From JBGPBY01 sp041481485 (lineage in GTDB: Bacteria; Acidobacteriota; Terriglobia; 20CM-2-55-15), in the NCBI GenBank assembly GCA_041481485.1, contig JBGPBY010000226.1, positions 1-11,271 on the forward strand: a stretch of 11,271 bases of DNA, read 5' to 3'. The notes under the pieces were generated by a model. The model worked only from the letters and a program-made list of their open reading frames with translations. It was not told where the DNA came from and made no database searches. Of the stretch, positions 1-5,480 are shown one piece after another (position 1 is the stretch's first letter; the number at the start of each line of letters is the position of its first letter). The position numbers and the translations under genes were made by a program.

Positions 1-31
1 ATGGCGCCAATATACATCAACGCTAGGCAGA

Positions 32-175
32 GGAGATAAAGGGACAGACACTGATTCCCCAATGTAGGGGCGGTCTATTACCGCCCACAAATCGGAGGAT
101 TGCAAGCCTCTCAATTGTGGGCGGTCATAGACCGCCCCTACATTGGGGAATCAGAGTGTCTGTCCCTTTATCTCC
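32..175. repeat. Long near-perfect inverted repeat (MITE/REPIN-like hairpin)
   Basis: The left arm (32-90) and right arm (115-175) are reverse complements over about 59 bases. They differ by one mismatch and a two-base indel (GACACTGATT against GACACTCTGATT). The 24-base centre can form a small GAGG/CCTC stem of its own. Weaker complementarity continues outward: CGCTAGGC at 21-28 faces GCCTGGCG at 184-191, so the element may extend to the window edge. Each arm contains the motif GGGACAGACACTGATT and a GGGGCGG...CCGCCC sub-palindrome. The structure resembles non-autonomous hairpin elements mobilised by REP-associated tyrosine transposases, but no transposase is present here. It lies 46 bases past the stop of the minus-strand membrane protein gene and could also act as its transcript 3' end, although no T-run follows. 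The 46 bases at 176-221 show nothing else. Confidence 0.85.
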
Positions 176-221
176 GTGCGACGCCTGGCGCTGTCCGCGT
201 CATCTCTACTTAAGATTTTCC

Positions 222-1958
222 TTAGATGAATAAGAGGATCAACAGGCCGATCGCGCAAAAATCCCGGACTATAAGTGCGGTTTTATACTGTGGCGCCGGC
301 CGGAATTCATAGGAAAGCGTATGAGTCCCTGGTTCAATCAGAACATCGGTCCAATACTCCCGCCCTTCGAAGAGTTTCGATTTTGGGGGCGTAACCCCAT
401 CGACGAGAATGGTATTCCAGGGATGTTCCAACATGTTCGTCTGGATTCGAGTTGACTCGGTAAATGTCACTTCGCTGGGAAGCACTTGTCCAAAGTCCGC
501 ACCGTGTCCGGTCGTAAAATTGAACGGCTGGCGGGGAATTCCGGCGGTTTCAGATTCTGCTTGCTCCAGAAATTTGATGCAGTAGTCGCGTCCGTTGGGA
601 TCGAAATTGGCAGGGGACTGCCGGTGTTGTTCTGAGCTGAGATAGCTCGGCCCGATCAGCGAGGAGTCCGCCACGCTCATGACCGCCGTTGCATGGTTCA
701 GCTTTATCACCACCCCGACCGAAGATAGCGCGATAAGCAAAATTGCAATCCACCTGGATGCGCCTTCAGACTTCCGAACTGCAACGGGAATAGTGCTCAG
801 AAATGCGCCCAGAAAAAGCATCCAATTCACCGGTGTGATCAGCCGGTATCCGAACTGGGCAATACGCAGGTGATGATTAAGGTCCCGCGACATCCCCGGT
901 CTTACCGACATTCCCAGAATCACGAGCCCAACCAGGAAAATCAGTAGCCCGAGCATCCGTGAGGCCCAGCTCAACTTCCGAAAGTTCAGCGAATAGAAAA
1001 AGAGAAAGGCTATCGCAACCGCAATACTGATTTGGGTGTCACAGAACGGGGTTGGAATGGATTCCAGTGGAGCCGAGAATGTCCGCGGATCCACCGGCAA
1101 TGGGAAAAGTCGAACCCATAGCCGATCAAAATCGAAAGTTCTAAGGCTGAGGTATGCTCTTTCGATTTCCAGCTTTCCGGCAAAGAAATGCAGTGCGGTC
1201 AGCCATGGGGAAAGCAAGCCAAGACAGAGCAGCAGCGCCCCGATGCTCCTGGTAATCGAAACGGACCATTTTTGCGGACTCTTCGCCAGGTACACCAGCA
1301 GGGCCAGCGGAAGTACGCCCAAGGTCAGGTACGCCGTAATCGGATGTGTTCCCGCTCCGATTGTTCCCAGAATAAGGGCGCCCGTGACAAGCCGGTTTTT
1401 TGTTTTTCCAGGGGGTTCAAACCCGCTGCTCAGAAACCAGACGATTCCTATGAAAACGAATCCGGCAGCGAAAAATTCTGGTAGAGCGGAGCGGGAATAC
1501 AAATTCGTCAACGGATAAATAGCCCAGGCGGTGCTCAGGGCGATTGCCCAACCCCAGAGTGGATCGCTTCCTGCGCGCCGAAACAGGCCGCGGACACTTT
1601 GAATTTGAATCAGGAACACAAGGAAGGCCAGCAGTCGAATCGAGCCTGCTGCTCCGAGGATCAGCGCCAGCGGTGCAGCGAGTGGAATGAAAAGGGAGCC
1701 GTACAACAACGGTACAGTATTACCGGATTGAGCGATGGAGTTAAGGACCAGAGGGAAACTCCAATGATAGTGGAGGTAGTCCGCCGCGTAGGCGGTATAC
1801 CAAAGGTGGAACGTCCCGTCTCCATTGAAGTAGTGATAGGGGTTGATCAGAAGCGCGCAGGGAACGAGAGCTGCAAGACAAGGGAGCAGCCAATAAGAAA
1901 ATCTTTTCAATTGTGGCAGCAGTTCACTTTCCCAGTTTTTTATGAGATGCGGATTCAA
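222..1958 (-). CDS. Polytopic GT-C-like membrane protein, PTPS-related family
   Basis: A 578-residue inner-membrane protein with about ten or more hydrophobic segments. The first is near residues 22-40. It is followed by a non-cytoplasmic loop with GDGTFHL (46-52), resembling the acidic first-loop motif of GT-C glycosyltransferases. A further motif, YSRSALPE (154-161), resembles the YxRGAxAE signature of the 6-pyruvoyl-tetrahydropterin synthase-related membrane family (PF10131). Residues about 465-555 look like a soluble extracytoplasmic beta domain before a last helix that ends abruptly at the stop. By family analogy it may transfer a sugar from a polyprenyl-phosphate carrier; the substrate is unknown. 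The start is TTG: an in-frame TGA lies three codons upstream and no ATG fits. It overlaps the glycosyltransferase gene by 35 bases, which suggests translational coupling. A later TTG at codon 17 is an alternative start. The family call is from remembered motifs. Confidence 0.75.
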   Translation of the reverse strand: MNPHLIKNWESELLPQLKRFSYWLLPCLAALVPCALLINPYHYFNGDGTFHLWYTAYAADYLHYHWSFPLVLNSIAQSGNTVPLLYGSLFIPLAAPLALILGAAGSIRLLAFLVFLIQIQSVRGLFRRAGSDPLWGWAIALSTAWAIYPLTNLYSRSALPEFFAAGFVFIGIVWFLSSGFEPPGKTKNRLVTGALILGTIGAGTHPITAYLTLGVLPLALLVYLAKSPQKWSVSITRSIGALLLCLGLLSPWLTALHFFAGKLEIERAYLSLRTFDFDRLWVRLFPLPVDPRTFSAPLESIPTPFCDTQISIAVAIAFLFFYSLNFRKLSWASRMLGLLIFLVGLVILGMSVRPGMSRDLNHHLRIAQFGYRLITPVNWMLFLGAFLSTIPVAVRKSEGASRWIAILLIALSSVGVVIKLNHATAVMSVADSSLIGPSYLSSEQHRQSPANFDPNGRDYCIKFLEQAESETAGIPRQPFNFTTGHGADFGQVLPSEVTFTESTRIQTNMLEHPWNTILVDGVTPPKSKLFEGREYWTDVLIEPGTHTLSYEFRPAPQYKTALIVRDFCAIGLLILLFI

Positions 1959-2718
1959 CCGGCGTCATCTGCGGAATCCCGTCTGCATGGTTCACGCCGA
2001 ATCTGTGAAGCAGAGGGACTCTCAGCAGATCGATTGCGTTTCTTAAGTTCCCTCTGAACAGCTCCAGCCGGCTATCCGCATCATCTTTCCAGAGTACTGG
2101 AACCTGACCAATGCGGTAGCCCAACTGGCGTGCGAGGTACAGAATCTCCACATCGAACATGTATCCGTCAATGCGCTGGCGACGAAAAAGCTCCCGCGCC
2201 ACGGCGCTGCGAAAGAACTTGAAGCCGCACTGCGTGTCCTTGATATCGCGCAGCCCGACAATGGAGTGCATGATGAAGGCGAAAGCCTTCGATCCCACGC
2301 GCCGGTACATCGGCTGCGGCGTTTCGATCCGCGACTCCCGCTCTGCGCGCGACCCGATGACAAGGTCCCGATCCTCTAATAGAAGGAAGAGAAGCTTATC
2401 CAGCTCTTCTATCGGAGTTTTGTCATCGGCATCCGCAAAGCCGACGAAGTCCCCATGAGCCCGCTTTACTGCCTCACGGATTCCATATCCCTTGCCAAGG
2501 CGAACGCTGCTCCCGATGACGCTGACGGTCGTAAGGTTCCGGGCAATCTCGCGCACGACTTCCCTGGTTCCATCGTCGCCGTCGGCGGCGACGATGATTT
2601 CGTACCGGTACTGCCGTTTTTCGAAATACCTCATGGCTCTTCGAATCGTTTCGGAAATACGCGCGACTTCGTTGTACGCGGGAAGGATGAGAGTGATGAA
2701 AGGTACAGCTTTGCGCAT
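1924..2718 (-). CDS. Family 2 glycosyltransferase, ALG5/DPM1-like (polyprenyl-phosphate glycosyltransferase)
   Basis: A 264-residue GT-A enzyme that probably moves a hexose from a nucleotide sugar to polyprenyl phosphate on the cytoplasmic face of the inner membrane. Visible motifs are the nucleotide-binding start TLILPAYNE (9-17), VAADGDDGT (43-51), RLGKGYGIREA (73-83), the metal-binding DAD (96-98) within FADADDKTP, IGSRAE (121-126) and DTQCGFKFF (161-169). The last, with FDVEILYLA, is typical of dolichyl-phosphate beta-glucosyltransferases. No C-terminal membrane domain is present. The open frame reaches 2802, but the ATG at 2718 is preferred because the conserved fold begins right after it and it sits two bases after the methyltransferase stop. 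No clear Shine-Dalgarno is visible, so translation is probably coupled to the upstream gene. It supplies a plausible lipid-linked sugar donor for the downstream GT-C-like protein. Confidence 0.88.
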   Translation of the reverse strand: MRKAVPFITLILPAYNEVARISETIRRAMRYFEKRQYRYEIIVAADGDDGTREVVREIARNLTTVSVIGSSVRLGKGYGIREAVKRAHGDFVGFADADDKTPIEELDKLLFLLLEDRDLVIGSRAERESRIETPQPMYRRVGSKAFAFIMHSIVGLRDIKDTQCGFKFFRSAVARELFRRQRIDGYMFDVEILYLARQLGYRIGQVPVLWKDDADSRLELFRGNLRNAIDLLRVPLLHRFGVNHADGIPQMTPVESASHKKLGK

Positions 2719-2720
2719 CT

Positions 2721-3455
2721 TTAAACAGGGCGTGCGACGCACGCTATGGATACACCGAATGGTAATCTCATTCGCGTGTAAATGTCGCGCTCGAGACGGC
2801 AAATACGCAGAAGCAGCGCATTGATCGGGGCTGGAGCCGAAACCGCATACATTTCGAGACGCCTGGACTCCCCTGTAAACCGGGTCAGGGATGCCAGAAG
2901 CCAGAGAGGCAAAAAAAGAAAGGAATCGATGTAAGTACAGAATAGCGGGCGGAATCCGCCTTCGATCATTTTCCCCTTGAGTTCCCGAATCGAATAGCGT
3001 CTTTTATGGTGGAGGTTGACATCCCTGCGGCTCCACAACGACTGAAAGGCCGGCACCGTGAGGATGAGCGTGCCGGAAGGCTGCATCAGAGCCCGAATAT
3101 CGCGCAGAGCTTTGAGGTCGTCGTCCAGGTGCTCCAGGACTTCGATCATGGTCACGAGATCGAAAGCGCCCTTCGTGAAACACAGTTCTTCCGCGCTTCC
3201 GACAGCCGTGGAAGACGAGCCCCGCCGCCGGCTGTACTGCACCGCCTTCAGACTCACGTCAATTCCGTAAACGTCCCCGAAAGTCTGCAACTGTCGCACG
3301 AGTACTCCAGTGCCGCATCCGACGTCGAGAATCGACAGCTTTCCGGGTTTCGACCGGAAACGCTGGAGCAACTGAATCGCGAGCTCGCGACGGGCGGAAG
3401 CTCGCCACTCCGTCTCGTCTTCGCTCCAGCGGATGTCGTATATGAAATCGTCCAT
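2721..3455 (-). CDS. Class I SAM-dependent methyltransferase
   Basis: A 244-residue Rossmann-fold methyltransferase and the first gene of the minus-strand operon. SAM-binding motif I is LDVGCGTG (43-50). The acidic residue after strand 2 is D66 in YGIDVS. Motif II/III elements are FDLVTMIEVLEH (98-109) and GTLILTVPAF (128-137). The later HHKRRYS (149-155) and the hydrophobic stretch FLFLPLWLLASL (179-190), followed by LPFGVS near the C-terminus, match membrane-associated methyltransferases often found beside glycosyltransferase genes. The substrate cannot be read from sequence; a lipid-linked or cell-surface glycan is inferred from the neighbours. The ATG at 3455 has GAAGG a few bases upstream. 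The stop lies two bases before the next start. Confidence 0.88.
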   Translation of the reverse strand: MDDFIYDIRWSEDETEWRASARRELAIQLLQRFRSKPGKLSILDVGCGTGVLVRQLQTFGDVYGIDVSLKAVQYSRRRGSSSTAVGSAEELCFTKGAFDLVTMIEVLEHLDDDLKALRDIRALMQPSGTLILTVPAFQSLWSRRDVNLHHKRRYSIRELKGKMIEGGFRPLFCTYIDSFLFLPLWLLASLTRFTGESRRLEMYAVSAPAPINALLLRICRLERDIYTRMRLPFGVSIACVARPV

Positions 3456-3506
3456 GGTTGCCTTCGAAGTGACGGATTGCCACTAACGCCAGGAATCAAA
3501 GAGCCA

Positions 3507-3535
3507 ATCATACAACAGCTCAGCGTGTGAATAAA
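3507..3535 (-). promoter_or_regulatory. Candidate sigma70-type promoter for the glycosylation operon
   Basis: On the minus strand, TATGAT (3507-3512) is a good -10 match. TTTATT (3530-3535), 17 bases upstream, is a poor -35. This lies about 50-80 bases before the methyltransferase start in an otherwise empty divergent region. The weak -35 makes this tentative. Confidence 0.25.
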
Positions 3536-3543
3536 TCGCGCGA

Positions 3544-3576
3544 TGCCTGCAATTCGTCTGGCTCAGAGTGCAGGCA
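3544..3576. repeat. 8-bp inverted repeat in the divergent control region
   Basis: TGCCTGCA (3544-3551) and TGCAGGCA (3569-3576) are perfect inverted copies separated by 17 bases. The pair lies midway between the divergent methyltransferase and sigma-factor genes, where an operator would be expected. The 17-base spacer puts the two centres 25 bases apart, about two and a half helical turns. No regulator is identified, and a chance match cannot be excluded. Confidence 0.35.
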
Positions 3577-3618
3577 ATCTGTTCACAGCTCTGTAGGCGC
3601 TTGAAATTTTTTCTAACC

Positions 3619-3648
3619 CCGGGAACTTTCCCGGTGTCTCCGGCATTA
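3619..3648 (+). promoter_or_regulatory. Candidate ECF-type promoter with palindrome, upstream of the sigma factor gene
   Basis: GGAAC (3622-3626), preceded by an A/T-rich run (3604-3613), is the classic -35 core of ECF sigma promoters. A possible -10 (GCATTA, 3643-3648) follows at a 16-base spacing. This would start transcription just before the ATG at 3670 and argues against the upstream start codons. The -35 sits in a perfect palindrome, CCGGGAACTTTCCCGG (3619-3634, 7-bp arms, 2-base centre). ECF genes are commonly autoregulated, so recognition by the sigma factor encoded here is inferred. Confidence 0.5.
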
Positions 3649-3669
3649 TTACCAATGAAAGCAGCAAAC

Positions 3670-4200
3670 ATGCAGAGCGACGAACAATTGATGCTGAACT
3701 TCCGGAACGGGTCCACGATCGCTTTCGAGGAGCTGTTTTCACGCTACAGGAATGCAATTTATGGTTTCTTTCGCCGGCGGCTGGATCATGCCGCACGCGC
3801 CGAAGAACTGGCTCAGGAGACTTTCTTCATCGTGATTCGCGATATTAAAGGATATGAACCGACAGCGAAATTCCGAACGTATCTCTTCGGCATTGCGTTG
3901 AAGCAGCTGTGGTCGGAACGAAGAAAAGCGCTGCGGGAAAGAAACGCCGCAGCCAGCGGCATTGACGTAGGACGCGAGACGGATCCCGCGGCCAGCTTCT
4001 GCATCCGTGACGCCGTCTCGCGAATGGATCCGGACCACCGAGAGGTTTTGATGCTGCGGGAATACGAGCAGTTTTCTTACGACGAGATTGCCGAGCTGCT
4101 TGAGATTCCTCTGAACACGGTTCGATCCCGTCTGTTTCGCGCGCGCAGCGAATTACGGTCTCTTTTGAACGAGCGCTCGACCGAGGGAGTGCCCCAATGA
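3670..4200 (+). CDS. ECF (sigma-70 family) RNA polymerase sigma factor
   Basis: A 176-residue extracytoplasmic-function sigma factor that would direct RNA polymerase to a small regulon. Region 2 runs from FEELFSRYRNAIYGFFRR through EELAQETFFIVIRDI to the -10-binding FRTYLFGIALKQLW. Region 4 is the helix-turn-helix VLMLREYEQFSYDEIAELL...NTVRSRLFRARSELR near the C-terminus. Region 3 is absent, as expected for ECF factors. The frame is open from 3568 (GTG), and an ATG lies at 3655. The ATG at 3670 is preferred because the encoded protein then begins MQSDEQLML, as in typical family members, and because the candidate promoter lies just upstream. The Shine-Dalgarno is weak. The gene overlaps its anti-sigma gene by ATGA. 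Confidence 0.93.
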   Translation: MQSDEQLMLNFRNGSTIAFEELFSRYRNAIYGFFRRRLDHAARAEELAQETFFIVIRDIKGYEPTAKFRTYLFGIALKQLWSERRKALRERNAAASGIDVGRETDPAASFCIRDAVSRMDPDHREVLMLREYEQFSYDEIAELLEIPLNTVRSRLFRARSELRSLLNERSTEGVPQ

Positions 4201-5480
4201 AGCAAGAACATCCGCTGTTGGAAGAAGAATTAATGGCTTTCGCCGATGGCCAGCTTGATGGCGGTCACGCGGAACGCATCGGACTGCACCTGAAGGAATG
4301 TTCGGAGTGCACTCAGGCTGTTGCAGAAGCCCGGCAGCTTTCACAGCAGTTGTCGGTGTGGAAAATCGAAGAATCCTCCGAGCGCATGACGAAGTCCGTT
4401 TTGGCTGCTCTCGAGTCCCATGCGCGTCGGCGCAATTCCTGGCTACCCGAGTGGTGGACTCGAAGCCGGACCCTGCGATACAGCCTTTCCGGGGCTGTCG
4501 CGGTTCTTATATTGGCCGCGATCTTTGTTCCGCTGGATTTTCAGCAGCATAAGTCTGTTGCCTTTCTTTCTGCGCCATCGACAGCGTTCCCGGCAGATAA
4601 ATTACCTCCGCCGTACGGCGGGCCTCTCCCAGGCCGAGGGCAAGGGCAGGGGCAGGCGGGGCAGCCATCAAGAGCTGCAAAGGACCGTCTTGAAGATGTG
4701 TTTTCGCTCGAAAAGGATGCCTCTGGGACGTTGGCCAAACTCCAGCTTGCGAAGGATGCGCCATCCGGTCCGATGGTCATTCGCACCATTCAGTTGATGT
4801 TGATCGCCCGGAATTTTGAATCGGCGCGTACCGGTATCGAATCCATTGTTCGTGATTCGAAGGGTTATATCGATAGCATGACGGTACAGACAAACCCCGG
4901 AATTCCGAAAAGTCTTTCCGCCGTAGTGCGTATTCCAGCGGATCGTCTGGACGCCAGCCTTGTCAGCCTGCGCAAGCTGGGACAACCGAGGCAGGAATCG
5001 CAAAACAGTACGGATATTTCCGGACAGTATGTGGATCTGGTTGCCCGCCTCAACAATTCCCGAAACACCGAACAACGGCTGCTGACGCTGCTGCGGGAAC
5101 GCACCGGAAACCTGAAGGACATCGTGGCTGCCGAGGGAGAACTTTCACGGGTGCGCGAACAAATCGAACAGATGGAAGCCCAGCGGAAGAGTCTCGACAA
5201 CAAGGTGCAGTATGCATCGGTTCAGGTGGAAGTCTCGGAGGAATACCACGCTGAATTGCAGCCGAGTGTTCCCGCCACCGGCGCGCGGTTCCACAACGCT
5301 GCAGTCGAAGGCCTGGACTCTGCAGCAGAAACCGTCATGGGAATGGCGCTGGCGGGTTTGTCCTATGGCCCGGCGGCGCTGATCTGGCTGGCCGTTGCAG
5401 CATCGATAGCGTTGGCGGCAAAACGGATGTACCAATCGCTGATGTCGAGGCGCCGCCTGCGATCTGCAGGTTCACTGTAA
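4197..5480 (+). CDS. Membrane anti-sigma factor: zinc-finger domain fused to DUF4349
   Basis: A 427-residue protein, probably the anti-sigma factor for the ECF sigma encoded just upstream. The N-terminus holds a zinc-binding anti-sigma (ZAS/zf-HC2) motif HLKECSEC, with H31, C35 and C38. A membrane helix follows at about 95-112. A Pro/Gly/Gln-rich linker (about 136-158) leads to a DUF4349 region (about 190-365) with a coiled coil (about 300-345). A second hydrophobic segment lies near 385-407, with a basic tail. The topology suggests a cytoplasmic sigma-binding head, a periplasmic sensor and a second anchor. Family knowledge: ZAS domains sequester sigma factors; the role of DUF4349 is unknown. 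Translation is coupled through ATGA, with GAGGGAG upstream of the ATG. The 3' end overlaps the convergent ATPase gene by 9 bases, with no terminator visible between them. Confidence 0.88.
   Translation: MKQEHPLLEEELMAFADGQLDGGHAERIGLHLKECSECTQAVAEARQLSQQLSVWKIEESSERMTKSVLAALESHARRRNSWLPEWWTRSRTLRYSLSGAVAVLILAAIFVPLDFQQHKSVAFLSAPSTAFPADKLPPPYGGPLPGRGQGQGQAGQPSRAAKDRLEDVFSLEKDASGTLAKLQLAKDAPSGPMVIRTIQLMLIARNFESARTGIESIVRDSKGYIDSMTVQTNPGIPKSLSAVVRIPADRLDASLVSLRKLGQPRQESQNSTDISGQYVDLVARLNNSRNTEQRLLTLLRERTGNLKDIVAAEGELSRVREQIEQMEAQRKSLDNKVQYASVQVEVSEEYHAELQPSVPATGARFHNAAVEGLDSAAETVMGMALAGLSYGPAALIWLAVAASIALAAKRMYQSLMSRRRLRSAGSL

Noticed and set aside
1..39. Short open frame from the window start (MAPIYINARQRR)
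   Set aside because: It runs into the inverted repeat, has no context and could equally be part of the repeat's outer arm.
2719..2802. Upstream start at 2802 for the glycosyltransferase
   Set aside because: It would add 28 residues with no family resemblance that overlap the methyltransferase gene; the ATG at 2718 sits two bases past the preceding stop and just before the conserved fold.
3568..3669. GTG at 3568 or ATG at 3655 as the sigma factor start
   Set aside because: The extra residues are unlike ECF N-termini, and both starts lie within or at the edge of the candidate promoter.
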